The translations under genes were made by a program, and so were the position numbers. The notes under the pieces were generated by a model. The model worked only from the letters and a program-made list of their open reading frames with translations, searched no databases and was not told the DNA's origin. Positions 14,744 to 23,162 of a stretch of 32,087 nucleotides of DNA are shown piece by piece. Where the stretch lies: NCBI GenBank assembly GCA_016789025.1, contig JAEURC010000103.1:1-32087 (forward strand), given 5' to 3'. The first letter of the stretch is position 1. Every line of letters begins with the position of its first letter. This DNA is from Anaerolineales bacterium (lineage in GTDB: Bacteria; Chloroflexota; Anaerolineae; Anaerolineales; Villigracilaceae).

Positions 14744-15805
14744 TTACTTTTTCCCTCTGAGAACGGAATACACGGTCATGCCCAGAAACATCAGGATCGC
14801 GATCTCATTCACCAGCCCGCCGAATTTACGTAGTTCTACTTGATTGGTCAAGTCGGCGGCGACGCGCAGGAGCAGGGAGAGATGCAGAAGCGCGAGATGA
14901 CTATAAAATGCGGGGTAAAAGTTGATCGGCACACCGAGGATAGCGGGGAAGATGATGGGCGCGTGACCGAAGATCATAGACATCACGAAGCCGACAAAGA
15001 TGGTGTGTAAGACCGCGTCGTACAACGGACCTGCGAGGGTGGCGCCGTAGATCAGTTGAAGCGCGCCGCCGATTCCCAGCCAGACGAATCCGCTGAGGAG
15101 GCAGTAGGCGATGTAACGCGTGAGCGGGATCGTGTGACGGATGTTTCGCGCGGCGAGATCGTTCTTCAGGAACCACAGCGACAATACCAGCATGGCGAGT
15201 CCGCTGAGGCGCGCGCCAGTGTTTGCGTTGACCATCGAGAGGATCGTCCCTGTGAGGAGGGCGATGGCGAGAAGGCTGAAGATGCGAATCTGTCGGGGAG
15301 TAGGATGCAGGACGCGGCTGAGTTCGAGGCGTTCTCCGCCTATCGTCAAGATGAGGAAGCACATCCACCATTGCACGAGTTGGAAGATGGGGAATCCAGA
15401 CATCCAAAAGAAATTGCCAACCAGCCACGTTAACGCGCCGACCGCCATTGTGATGGTGTGGATCGCAGGCTCGCGGCGCACCATGACGATGAGAATGAAG
15501 AATGTGATGAGGCTTCCGATGGTCATCAGGATCATGCCGAAGGTTGGCGCGAACAACAGGCTGACCCACCCAAGCGCGCTGGCGAGAGGGGCGGCGAACA
15601 TCCATTTATGGTGGATGGCGACCGCGCGTTCGAGAGGAATGAGGATGCCAAGAAAACCCGAGATCATAAGAGGTCCGTGCGCGAGGGCGAGGTTGGGAAA
15701 GCTGGGAAGGCTCCAACCTAAACGCAATAATCCTGCCCATAAAGCAAGGAGTAAGGCAAGGATGGCGAGCGCGAGGAAGGGTATGAAGCGTGTTTGTGGT
15801 TTCAT
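14744..15805 (-). CDS. NnrS-like integral membrane protein
   Basis: The 353-residue protein is almost wholly hydrophobic, with about ten to twelve helices. Conserved-looking histidines lie within or at the ends of helices: ALAHGPLMISGFLG, VLHTIFVGFVMSMIFGHAP and YSHLALLHLSLLLR. This layout resembles NnrS, a heme- and copper-containing membrane protein linked to nitric-oxide stress in denitrifiers. The resemblance is by motif and length, so a role in NO or respiratory-stress response is inferred. It is the first gene of a tight four-gene minus-strand cluster. Its ATG at 15805 lacks a clear ribosome binding site. Confidence 0.65.
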   Translation of the reverse strand: MKPQTRFIPFLALAILALLLALWAGLLRLGWSLPSFPNLALAHGPLMISGFLGILIPLERAVAIHHKWMFAAPLASALGWVSLLFAPTFGMILMTIGSLITFFILIVMVRREPAIHTITMAVGALTWLVGNFFWMSGFPIFQLVQWWMCFLILTIGGERLELSRVLHPTPRQIRIFSLLAIALLTGTILSMVNANTGARLSGLAMLVLSLWFLKNDLAARNIRHTIPLTRYIAYCLLSGFVWLGIGGALQLIYGATLAGPLYDAVLHTIFVGFVMSMIFGHAPIIFPAILGVPINFYPAFYSHLALLHLSLLLRVAADLTNQVELRKFGGLVNEIAILMFLGMTVYSVLRGKK

Positions 15806-15837
15806 GGTTGGTTAGGGCTTACGCAGATCGAAAACCT

Positions 15838-15905
15838 TTTGCCGCGAATTACGCGAATTTCCGCTAATTTTTTAAACTATTCGCGTGAATTAGCGAAATT
15901 CGCGG
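15838..15905. repeat. GCGAATT-type imperfect palindrome
   Basis: GCCGCGAATTACGCGAATTT on the left is mirrored by TAGCGAAATTCGCGGC on the right, with the reverse complement matching most positions around an AT-rich centre. It lies between the divergent NnrS-like and ammonia-lyase genes. A related sequence is near 24780-24890. Confidence 0.6.
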
Positions 15906-16001
15906 CTTGGTTTTGGGATTTTGAGTAAGTCCTATTGATTATAAAGAAGAGCCAGTTATGTTGGGTGTACAATAATGGAAATTTCTCTTGGAGTATATCA
16001 A

Positions 16002-17525
16002 ATGCCCATCACCCTCAACGGATCGTCTCTCACCATTGAAAAACTCGCCGCGATCGCACGCAATAATGAACCAGTGGAACTCGCGCCCGAAGCGTTGGAG
16101 CGGATCAAAATCTGCCGCGCCATGTTGGAGGAGAAACTCGCCAACAAAGAGATCATGTATGGCACGAACACGGGCATCGGTGAGTTTTCAGAAAAGATCC
16201 TCAACGACGATCAAGTGAAGGAATTTCAAAAATATCTGATCTACAACCACGCGGCGGGCATTGGTGAGCCTCTGCCGATTCCGTTCGTCCGCGCGGCGTT
16301 AGCGGGACGGATAAATGTTCACGCGCACGGGAATTCTGGGTGCCGACCTGAGATCACGTTGACCTTCGTCGAAATGTTGAACAAAGGAGTCACGCCTGTC
16401 GTGTGCACGAAAGGCTCGGTCGGCGCGAGCGGCGACCTTGCCCCGATGGCGCAAGCGGCGTTGCTGTTGATGGGGGAGGGCGAAGCGTTCTTCGGAGGCG
16501 AGCGCATGAGCGGGTCCGAAGCGATGCGACGGGCGGGGATTCCAATCCCAGGCTTGCAGGCGCGCGATGGACTCGCCGCGATCAACGGCTCGAATGTGCT
16601 GACCGCCATATCCGCATTGCATATTTATGAGATGGAACGATTCATCAAGCAAGCCGAGATCGCCGCGGCGATGACCATTGAGGCGTTGCTCGGAAATCTG
16701 AAGCCGTACAACACAAAACTTCATGAACTACGCGGATTCAGCGGCGCGATCACATCTGCAAAAAATTTGATGAAAGTGTTGGAAGGGTCTGACCTGAAAA
16801 CGGGCAAGATGAAAACGAAAGTGCAGGATGCATACTCGATGCGTTCGACGCCGCAGGTGATCGGTGCGGCGCGTGACGCGATCGCGTATGCGCGTTCGCA
16901 AGTGGAGATCGAATTGAACGGCGTCGGCGATAATCCGATTTTCATTCCCGAAGATAAACTCACGTTGACAGGCGCAAACTTTCAAGGGAGTCCCGTTTCA
17001 CTGCCGATGGACATGGCAGGCGCGGCGATCACGATGGTGTGTGTGTTATCGGAGAGGAGACTCAATCGCCTGACCAACCCCGCGCTTTCGCAGGGACTGC
17101 CTGATTTCCTCGCACACGAGCCTGGGTTCTACTCTGGGATGATGCTCAGTCAATACACCGCCGATCATTTGATCGTCGAACAGCGGATTTTATCCGCGCC
17201 CGCGAGCGTTCAATCCATCCCTGCCGCGGCGGACCAGGAAGATTTTGTTTCGATGGGTATGAACACTGCCTTGAAGAACGAACAGATTTTGGACAACGCT
17301 TACGGAGTGTTGGGAATCGAATTCATGGCGGCGGCACAAGCCATGGACTTCCGTCAGTTCCTTGCGGGGCATGGCGCGCAAAAAGCGCGCGAGGTGATCC
17401 GCAAATACGTGGAGCATCTCGAGGTGGATCGTCCGCTGTACAACGATCACAACGCGATGAAGAAATTGGTGAAATCGGGCGAGATTTTGGAAGAAGTGGA
17501 AAAGACAGTGGGGGAGTTGGGATAA
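16002..17525 (+). CDS. MIO-dependent aromatic amino-acid ammonia-lyase, histidine ammonia-lyase-like
   Basis: The 507-residue enzyme starts at ATG 16002, with TTGGAGT eight bases upstream; ATG 15975 lacks a ribosome binding site. With this start the MIO-forming triad Ala-Ser-Gly (GSVGASGDLAPMA) falls at 142-144, the numbering of P. putida HutH. Tyr53 (YGTNTGIG) and His83 (NHAAGIGEP) also align. The enzyme eliminates ammonia non-oxidatively from His or a related amino acid. Several signatures are unusual: NTGIG rather than NTGFG, Asn instead of Ser before His83, HAHGNSGCRPE in place of the usual segment, and QEDFVSMG rather than QEDHVS. No hutU, hutI or hutG lies nearby. It could therefore be a distinct HAL/PAL/TAL-type lyase or aminomutase. 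Confidence 0.88.
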   Translation: MPITLNGSSLTIEKLAAIARNNEPVELAPEALERIKICRAMLEEKLANKEIMYGTNTGIGEFSEKILNDDQVKEFQKYLIYNHAAGIGEPLPIPFVRAALAGRINVHAHGNSGCRPEITLTFVEMLNKGVTPVVCTKGSVGASGDLAPMAQAALLLMGEGEAFFGGERMSGSEAMRRAGIPIPGLQARDGLAAINGSNVLTAISALHIYEMERFIKQAEIAAAMTIEALLGNLKPYNTKLHELRGFSGAITSAKNLMKVLEGSDLKTGKMKTKVQDAYSMRSTPQVIGAARDAIAYARSQVEIELNGVGDNPIFIPEDKLTLTGANFQGSPVSLPMDMAGAAITMVCVLSERRLNRLTNPALSQGLPDFLAHEPGFYSGMMLSQYTADHLIVEQRILSAPASVQSIPAAADQEDFVSMGMNTALKNEQILDNAYGVLGIEFMAAAQAMDFRQFLAGHGAQKAREVIRKYVEHLEVDRPLYNDHNAMKKLVKSGEILEEVEKTVGELG

Positions 17526-17532
17526 CCAAAAT

Positions 17533-17567
17533 AACGTGACAGTCACCTTCAAGGTGACTGTCACGTT
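17533..17567. terminator. Bidirectional hairpin between convergent genes
   Basis: AACGTGACAGTCACCTT (17533-17549) and its exact reverse complement (17551-17567) flank a single C. This gives a 17-bp perfect inverted repeat. It follows the ammonia-lyase stop by seven bases and overlaps the last codons of the convergent flavoprotein gene. T-rich tails are short. Confidence 0.72.
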
Positions 17568-18772
17568 TCTGCCAAGTATTTTATTACCCCATTCCCCGCC
17601 GCGTAGCCGCTAGAGAAACATGCCGTCAGCAAATATCCGCCGGTTGGCGCTTCCCAATCGAGCATCTCGCCCGCGCAAAAAACGCCGCGCAAATTTTTCA
17701 GCATCAAGTTTTCATCCAGCGATTCGAATGTCACGCCGCCTGCCGAGCTGATCGCCTCATCCAACGGACGCGGCGCGACCAATGGCACAGGCAGTGCCTT
17801 GATGAACCCCGCGAGTCGCTTCGCGTCTGTAAAATCATCTTTCGACACGAACTCGCGCAACAAGCCCGCCTTCACCCCTTTGATCCCCAGCGTTTTTTCC
17901 AGAAAACTTGCCAGCGATCTCGCCCCGCGCGGACGCGATAATTTTTCGATCAACCAATCCAATGTGCGGTTGGGTTGTAGGTCTAAAAATACAGTCGCTA
18001 TGCCGTTCGCGTAAATTTCATCTCTGATGAATGCCGACGCGCTATAGACCAGCCCGCCTTCCACGCCTTCTTTTGTCACGATGAATTCGCCCTGTTGTCG
18101 AAATTCGCCGAACGACAACACCACCGATTTGATCGGATGCCCCTCATATTTTTCGCGGAATTGCGGACTCCACTTCACATCGAATCCGCAATTGGATGGA
18201 GACAACGGTTCGACCTCCGCCCCAGCCTGTTTCAACCAGTCAACCCACGCGCCGTTCGAGCCGAGTCGGCTCCAACTCCCGCCGCCGAGCGCAAGGACGA
18301 TCGCATCGGCGTTTACGATCACTTCACCATTCGACGTTTGGAATTGCAAAGACTCGTCGGAGCGAATCCGCGTCAGTTGGTGACGCAGGTGAAACGTCAC
18401 GCCTGAATCGGTTAGTCGTCTCAGCCACGCCTGCAACAGCGGACTCGCCTTCATCCCAACGGGAAAGACGCGCCCCGAAGTTCCGATAAAAGTTTCGAGA
18501 CCCAATCCATGCACCCACTCGCGGAGTTGATCCGCGCCAAATTGTTTCAGCAGAGGTTCGATCTCTGTGCGGCGATTGCCGTATTTTGCAACGAACGCCT
18601 CGAACGGATCGGAATGCGTGAGGTTCAATCCGCTTTTGCCCGCCATTAAAAATTTGCGCCCCACCGACGGCATGGAGTCGTACACATCCACTTTCACGCC
18701 GCGCGCGCTGATGACCTCCGCCGCCATCAAGCCCGCCGGGCCTCCGCCGATGATCGCTGTTGTTTTTTGCAT
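17561..18772 (-). CDS. HI0933-family NAD(P)/FAD-dependent flavoprotein (TIGR03862-like)
   Basis: The 403-residue flavoprotein has the Rossmann FAD-binding motif IIGGGPAGLMAAE at its N-terminus (glycines 9-11 and 14). A second motif, VGRKFLMAGKSGLNLTHSD, is diagnostic of the HI0933/YhiN group, and the C-terminal GVFCAGEMLDWEAPTGGY closes the FAD site. ALGGGSWSRLGS is the middle signature. Members are called BaiN-like or unspecified oxidoreductases; the substrate is unknown. ATG 18772 is chosen because it begins the conserved fold; longer frames add 13 unrelated residues. The gene is convergent with the ammonia-lyase and shares the hairpin at its end. Confidence 0.88.
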   Translation of the reverse strand: MQKTTAIIGGGPAGLMAAEVISARGVKVDVYDSMPSVGRKFLMAGKSGLNLTHSDPFEAFVAKYGNRRTEIEPLLKQFGADQLREWVHGLGLETFIGTSGRVFPVGMKASPLLQAWLRRLTDSGVTFHLRHQLTRIRSDESLQFQTSNGEVIVNADAIVLALGGGSWSRLGSNGAWVDWLKQAGAEVEPLSPSNCGFDVKWSPQFREKYEGHPIKSVVLSFGEFRQQGEFIVTKEGVEGGLVYSASAFIRDEIYANGIATVFLDLQPNRTLDWLIEKLSRPRGARSLASFLEKTLGIKGVKAGLLREFVSKDDFTDAKRLAGFIKALPVPLVAPRPLDEAISSAGGVTFESLDENLMLKNLRGVFCAGEMLDWEAPTGGYLLTACFSSGYAAGNGVIKYLAET

Positions 18773-18946
18773 GGGGTCATTATAAAGACATTTACGCAGA
18801 ATCAAAAACACGCGCGCAGATCAACTGTGTGCGTGTCGTAATTTAAAGCCAAGTCGTGTTTTTATAGTTCCAAGTCACCGAAATAAGGATGCGGGTTTTG
18901 GCGATACAACGAACTTCACGATTCTGCTTGTTGATCCACGCCCGAA

Positions 18947-19519
18947 TCACATCTCCTTTAGGATCTCAGCGCGTTTTTGTTCATACTCGGCTTCGCTGAT
19001 CAGGTTCGCGTCGCGCATGTCCTTCAATTCCTTCATTCGGTTGAACGCTCTTTGCGATTCGTTGACCTTCGTCCCGCGATTCGTAAATTCCAGATTGGTA
19101 CGGTGGATCTGTTCAGCCAGCTCTCTCGCCCGTTCAGCCTTGCGCGTCGTAATGTCTTGAAGCGGTGATGCGCCGGAAGATATCCGTTTCATCGAAATCC
19201 AGTAGCCTCCCACGACAACGAGAAAGAGCAAAAAGCCGTAGATCAACCCGGCATACAGACTCATAGGGAAGAGGCCTAACTCGACTCTTTCCCCGGTGGT
19301 GTTATCCACGCAATACCACGTCAGCGTTTTGACGGTCTCGACCGGCGAGGGGTTGTACTCCTGCGTCTCCAACTGCATCTCTCCGCGCGGACAAACGAAC
19401 GGTTTGGCGATGCGGTTCACGGAGGGGAAGATCGCGCCAAATCCAATGGAAATGCCAGTGACGCCCATGAAGAGGCACCAGATAAAAATCAAGGATAAAA
19501 TGATCCAATTGTTTTTCAT
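18947..19519 (-). CDS. Two-helix membrane protein with C-terminal SHOCT domain
   Basis: The 190-residue protein has a first helix at about 5-30 and a second at about 88-108, with an extracytoplasmic loop between them. The loop contains two cysteines (VCPRG, WYCVDN) that could form a disulfide. The C-terminus is coiled-coil rich and ends with RMKELKDMRDANLISEAEYE, a SHOCT short helical domain. SHOCT usually mediates oligomerisation or contacts with partners. GAGGAG precedes the ATG at 19519. The function is unknown. The 174 bases between this gene and the flavoprotein start hold only a GTGTGCGTGT-type short inverted repeat. Confidence 0.77.
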   Translation of the reverse strand: MKNNWIILSLIFIWCLFMGVTGISIGFGAIFPSVNRIAKPFVCPRGEMQLETQEYNPSPVETVKTLTWYCVDNTTGERVELGLFPMSLYAGLIYGFLLFLVVVGGYWISMKRISSGASPLQDITTRKAERARELAEQIHRTNLEFTNRGTKVNESQRAFNRMKELKDMRDANLISEAEYEQKRAEILKEM

Positions 19520-19711
19520 AGAGTTGACTCCTCGGGATTGAGTATAGTACTTTTTGAATCATCGCGCATGGTCTAAAAGTTAAACATCAGTTTGACCTAC
19601 AAACGATGAACGATGAATCAAAACACGCACACAAATAACCTGTGTACGTGTTTACCTGTCTACCTGTTTCCGTGCCTACTTGCGTCGCCGTGGCGACATT
19701 TCCGTCTTTCC

Positions 19712-20791
19712 CTACGGCTCCACGCTCACCACGCCGCCCGCGAGATTCATGTTCAGCGTCCACGTACTGCCGGTGGTGAATTGCTGAAATTCAGAAACGG
19801 AACTTGCCGTATACGTTTCCTGCGAACCGTCATCGGTGAGGAAATAAACTGTCAGCGTTTCGGAAGTATCTCCCAAACGTTGATCGCTGGACACGCTTGG
19901 ACTTTCATAGACCGGTTGCAAGTTATGTCCATCCAGCGTGTACGTTTGGATCGTCGTCCACTCGTCCACTGTGTAGGAGCAATACGTCTGAGTCTCCGTG
20001 TGGCATTCCTCCACCACTTCCGAATACCCGTTGCCCTTGTCAACTGTCTTTTGTTCGCAGACATCCTGGCTTTCGTCGTGACACGAAACATCGTAAGCGC
20101 CTGAAGGAGCGTTGCCGCGTTCATTGTTGTAGTGCACCGGCTGAACTTCTTGCACGGGAACCGAAGTCTGCCAGTACACATCGGTCACTGTGGCTTGCAC
20201 CGACGAAGTGGGGAAGACGAAAAACACCAACACGCCCACGCAAATCAGAGCCAAACATCCCAGCACAGCCGCCGCGATGATCCATGGCGCGCGAGACGAT
20301 TTTTTCCCGGTCAACGGCGCGGCGGGCGAGAGTCCGCTCTTTGCTTGTGGCGCATTCACCACAGGTTGGGCGGGCGCAAACTTCGGCAGAGGCGATCCGC
20401 AATTTGCACAGACCGAATTACTACTTGGGTTATCCGTCCCGCAGTTATCGCACTTCACGATCTTCGGCTGTGGGGCAGGCTGTTGCATCACGCGTCCTGC
20501 CTCGCGCGCTTTGCCCTCTTTCAGATCCGCGCCGCACTGCGAACAAGTCTCAGCGGTGGCGGGGTTGCGCGTGCCGCAGAATCCGCAGTGGATGTCCGCG
20601 CCGGCTTGCGCGGCTTTCACCGCGTTGTCATCCGTCACAAATTTTTGTTCCGACGGCAATTGAAATTGCACATTCTCGGGTTGCGGCGCGCCGCAGTTCT
20701 CGCACGTCTTCTCGCCGCCCTTGTTGCGCGTCTGGCAATTCGGGCACACCCATTCATTTTGAACATAACCAACCGTACGTCTTCGAGCCAT
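19712..20791 (-). CDS. Triple zinc-ribbon membrane protein with extracellular domain
   Basis: The 359-residue protein starts at ATG 20791, preceded on the minus strand by AAGGAG. Three CxxC-x10-CxxC zinc ribbons sit at Cys16/19/30/33, Cys69/72/83/86 and Cys114/117/128/131, each with the C-G/N-x-x-N-P spacing of RanBP2-like or double zinc-ribbon folds. A Pro/Ala linker leads to one membrane helix (169-193) and a C-terminal ectodomain of about 165 residues. The ectodomain contains a cysteine pair region (CHDESQDVCEQ, CHTETQTYC) and is rich in Thr, Tyr and Gln. The topology is cytoplasmic ribbons and an outside domain. The function is unknown; related zinc-ribbon-TM proteins are common in Chloroflexota. 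Confidence 0.75.
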   Translation of the reverse strand: MARRRTVGYVQNEWVCPNCQTRNKGGEKTCENCGAPQPENVQFQLPSEQKFVTDDNAVKAAQAGADIHCGFCGTRNPATAETCSQCGADLKEGKAREAGRVMQQPAPQPKIVKCDNCGTDNPSSNSVCANCGSPLPKFAPAQPVVNAPQAKSGLSPAAPLTGKKSSRAPWIIAAAVLGCLALICVGVLVFFVFPTSSVQATVTDVYWQTSVPVQEVQPVHYNNERGNAPSGAYDVSCHDESQDVCEQKTVDKGNGYSEVVEECHTETQTYCSYTVDEWTTIQTYTLDGHNLQPVYESPSVSSDQRLGDTSETLTVYFLTDDGSQETYTASSVSEFQQFTTGSTWTLNMNLAGGVVSVEP

Positions 20792-20877
20792 GCTTGCTCC
20801 TTCTCTTTGCTTTAGCCGCCGTCCTCGGCGGCGAGGACGCCGCCGAGAGCAGTTGTATACCAATTATAAAACGCGAC

Positions 20878-21894
20878 TCACGAAAATCCATGCCACTTTC
20901 GTATCTCTTCGATTCGGGATTCGCAGTCCGGTTCCTCGTGCGGACTAAAATCATCCGCCTCATCCCGACGGGGCGACCTGGTCAGCGCGTGGAAGGTTGT
21001 CTCAGCCCCCTCAGCCACGTTGACCGGGTCATAGCCGCCCTCGAGAACGAAAACGATCTTGCCATTGCAAAATTCATCCGCCAGCGCGGCGCATTTTTGC
21101 GCCAACATAAAATACCCGTTAGACGTTAATCCCAGCGACGTGATCGGGTCGTTCCAGTGCGCGTCGAATCCAACGGAAATAAAGATCATCTGCGGCTTGA
21201 ATGATTCGACAAACGGTTTGAAGATTCGATCTGCAACTTGCTCGTAAACTTTATCCCCCGCATACGCAGGCAGAGGCACATTGACGATTCGTTTCTTTGC
21301 ATGCGCCGCTTCCTTCAACGCGCCGGTGCCCGGATAAAACCCCGTCTGAAACTGATGCGCCGACAAGAACGCGACGCGCTCGTCATCGAAGAATGCGGCT
21401 TGCGTTCCGTTGCCGTGATGCGCGTCGTAGTCAATGACCATCACGCGCTTCATGCCGCTCGCCAGCGTGTCCATCGCGCCGATGGCGACATTGTTGAACA
21501 AACAAAATCCCATCGCGCGGTCTGGTTCCGCGTGATGCCCCGGCGGGCGGACGATGGCGAAGGCGTTGTCTGCCTCGCCGCGTAACACGGCGCGCGCGCA
21601 AGCGATGACTCCTCCCGCCGCGAGCAAGGCGTCGTCGAATGAAGATGGGGTCACGTACGTTGGCGCATAATCAATGATGCCCGGCGCATCCTCGCGGCAG
21701 ATCTTCTCCAACGCGGCAATCAACTTCGGGCTGTGGACTCGCGCAACTTCCTCCCGCGTCGCTGGCTGGGATTCGATCAACGACGCTGAGAATGAATCCA
21801 AACGAGGTTTTAAAACATCCAACCGCCCCGGTCTTTCAGGGTGATCGGGGAAAACATGATTTGGAGACGGAACGAATGTATAAACGGTGGGCAT
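20878..21894 (-). CDS. Histone deacetylase superfamily protein (class II-like, HDAC/AcuC/polyamine deacetylase)
   Basis: The 338-residue deacetylase has a complete catalytic set: RPPGHHAEPDRAMGFCLFNN with His120-His121, VIDYDAHHGNG with Asp157 and His159 as zinc ligands, SVGFDAHWNDP with the third zinc Asp, and FVLEGGYD with the transition-state Tyr. Motif spacing matches the bacterial acetylpolyamine amidohydrolase/AcuC/HDAC6-like branch. It probably removes acyl groups from a small molecule or a lysine side chain; the substrate is not defined. The gene follows a strongly palindromic intergenic region and sits alone on the minus strand beside the zinc-ribbon gene. Confidence 0.9.
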   Translation of the reverse strand: MPTVYTFVPSPNHVFPDHPERPGRLDVLKPRLDSFSASLIESQPATREEVARVHSPKLIAALEKICREDAPGIIDYAPTYVTPSSFDDALLAAGGVIACARAVLRGEADNAFAIVRPPGHHAEPDRAMGFCLFNNVAIGAMDTLASGMKRVMVIDYDAHHGNGTQAAFFDDERVAFLSAHQFQTGFYPGTGALKEAAHAKKRIVNVPLPAYAGDKVYEQVADRIFKPFVESFKPQMIFISVGFDAHWNDPITSLGLTSNGYFMLAQKCAALADEFCNGKIVFVLEGGYDPVNVAEGAETTFHALTRSPRRDEADDFSPHEEPDCESRIEEIRKWHGFS

Positions 21895-21929
21895 GGTTGA
21901 ATTATAGTCCTGCTTGGTAAAGGACTTTG

Positions 21930-22076
21930 TGACCCCGAAGGGGTCAAATGATTATAGAAATTGCGATAATAAAGAATGAACCCCGAAGGGGTGACATAGG
22001 GATAATTTTATGACATCCCTTCGGGATTTGAATTGTCGTTATTCTTTTCTATAATCTTCCCATCCCTTCGGGATTG
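21930..22076. repeat. Cluster of CCCGAAGGGG-type palindromes forming a larger inverted repeat
   Basis: Four short palindromes occur: GACCCCGAAGGGGTC near 21932, ACCCCGAAGGGGT near 21980, ATCCCTTCGGGAT near 22014 and ATCCCTTCGGGAT near 22062. The sequence between the first two (GATTATAGAAA) recurs on the opposite strand between the last two, so the whole block is a large imperfect inverted repeat centred near 22000. No coding frame is visible. Confidence 0.62.
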
Positions 22077-22118
22077 TAAACCTTCTTCTTCAATCTCCAG
22101 TCTCTAATCTCCAATTCT

Positions 22119-22583
22119 CTAATTCTCTTTTCCTCCAAACATCCTCAACCCCTCCTCCACTTCCTCTTTTGAAACAACCCTTTCACTCTTTGCTACGCGC
22201 GGAGAATTCATAACCTGTTTGAGTATCTTCGCAAACTCATCGGATGAAATGACTTCCACATGCATTGCCCGAGCGTTGGACTGCACCTCGCGGTCGGAGG
22301 TGACGACCGTGTAGTTCTTTGCGGCTTTGCCTAATTTCCTCAAACGGTTGCGGATGGCGTTGTCTGCGGAACTGCCGAGGGGCGAGAAGGTCGCGGTGAC
22401 TGCGCCCAGCTTCCTTGTCCCGGCTTGCGGCGGGGGAGCGCCGTCGAAAAATACCTCTACTTGACGGCGTTCGAGTCGGCAGAATTCCTGCAAGACCGCG
22501 ATCAACTCCAATTCGTCATCCGTTGAGTCGAGTCGCAGTCCGAGCTTGGGGATCAAATTATGTCCGTCAATCAAATAAGGCAT
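22119..22583 (-). CDS. NYN-domain (YacP/Rae1-like) ribonuclease
   Basis: The 154-residue protein is a PIN/NYN-fold nuclease of the YacP type. YLIDGHNL carries the first acidic residue, QVEVFFDGAPPP the second, SSADNAIRNRL the third and YTVVTSDREVQ the fourth. In Bacillus the family member Rae1 cleaves mRNA in ribosome-associated contexts. The highly charged C-terminus (SKEEVEEGLRMF) matches the family. The last codons lie next to the palindrome cluster. No operon partner is evident; the upstream OsmC gene is separated by a strong hairpin. Confidence 0.82.
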   Translation of the reverse strand: MPYLIDGHNLIPKLGLRLDSTDDELELIAVLQEFCRLERRQVEVFFDGAPPPQAGTRKLGAVTATFSPLGSSADNAIRNRLRKLGKAAKNYTVVTSDREVQSNARAMHVEVISSDEFAKILKQVMNSPRVAKSERVVSKEEVEEGLRMFGGKEN

Positions 22584-22614
22584 AATGATATTTTACCCCC
22601 GCAAATCGTTGGTA

Positions 22615-22661
22615 CGGCAAGTGTTGGAACGACAATTGAATTGCCGTTCCAACACTTGCCG
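22615..22661. terminator. Strong hairpin between minus-strand genes
   Basis: CGGCAAGTGTTGGAACG (22615-22631) pairs perfectly over 17 bases with 22645-22661 around a 13-base loop. It begins one base after the OsmC stop codon, so it probably ends that transcript. No clear T-tract follows on the minus strand. Confidence 0.6.
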
Positions 22662-22662
22662 C

Positions 22663-23046
22663 CTATGCCGATACCAACTCTCGCGCAGTAACCTCGAACT
22701 GTGGCGGGTTCTCCAACGTCTTCTTCACTTTGCATAACTCCGCCGAGCGGATCAACGCGCCGAGATATTGTTTCGGAAACACGGGCGGAACTTGAATTTC
22801 GAGTTCGATCTTATCAGCATGCACGCGTTGCGCGATGCGGATGCCCTCGGTAGGCAGATTGCGCTGACGACAAAAACCGAGCACGTAGATTCCCGCGCAC
22901 GTACCGAGAGATGCGAGAAACAGTTCAAATGGCGAAGGCGCCGAATCGTCGCCGCCTCCGCTTTTTGGCTGGTCGGTTTGAACGATATGATCTCGAACCT
23001 GCGCATTTACGCGCGAACCGCCGGGGAAATCGATCAATATTTCCAT
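22663..23046 (-). CDS. OsmC family peroxiredoxin-like protein
   Basis: The 127-residue protein has the OsmC fold: a short N-terminal strand region, then SAPSPFELFLASLGTCAGIY with Cys50, and Cys105 in LIRSAELCKVKK. Cys50 is the expected peroxidatic cysteine and Cys105 the likely resolving one; Cys59 is extra. OsmC proteins reduce organic hydroperoxides, or act on other thiol substrates in the YhfA group, which this resembles. GGAG precedes the ATG. The gene is divergent from the DUF1232 gene and shares its upstream region. Confidence 0.87.
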   Translation of the reverse strand: MEILIDFPGGSRVNAQVRDHIVQTDQPKSGGGDDSAPSPFELFLASLGTCAGIYVLGFCRQRNLPTEGIRIAQRVHADKIELEIQVPPVFPKQYLGALIRSAELCKVKKTLENPPQFEVTARELVSA

Positions 23047-23113
23047 GTGCTACTCCAATGTGAATTTTTCGTACATATTGACAGCGCGGGAAACGCCGCG
23101 CGTACATGTGTTT

Positions 23114-23119
23114 TATAAT
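23114..23119 (+). promoter_or_regulatory. Candidate -10 box for the DUF1232 gene
   Basis: TATAAT at 23114-23119 lies 43 bases before the ATG at 23163. No good -35 box is at the right distance (a TTGACA at 23078 is about 30 bases upstream), so this is weak. Confidence 0.3.
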
Positions 23120-23162
23120 GTATTGCACAGGATGGAAGTCACATCCCTCAAAGGAGATCAAC

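Noticed and set aside
21930..22076. CRISPR array
   Set aside because: The repeats are palindromic, unequally spaced and inverted relative to each other, with no regular spacers. No CRISPR array or cas gene was seen anywhere in the window.
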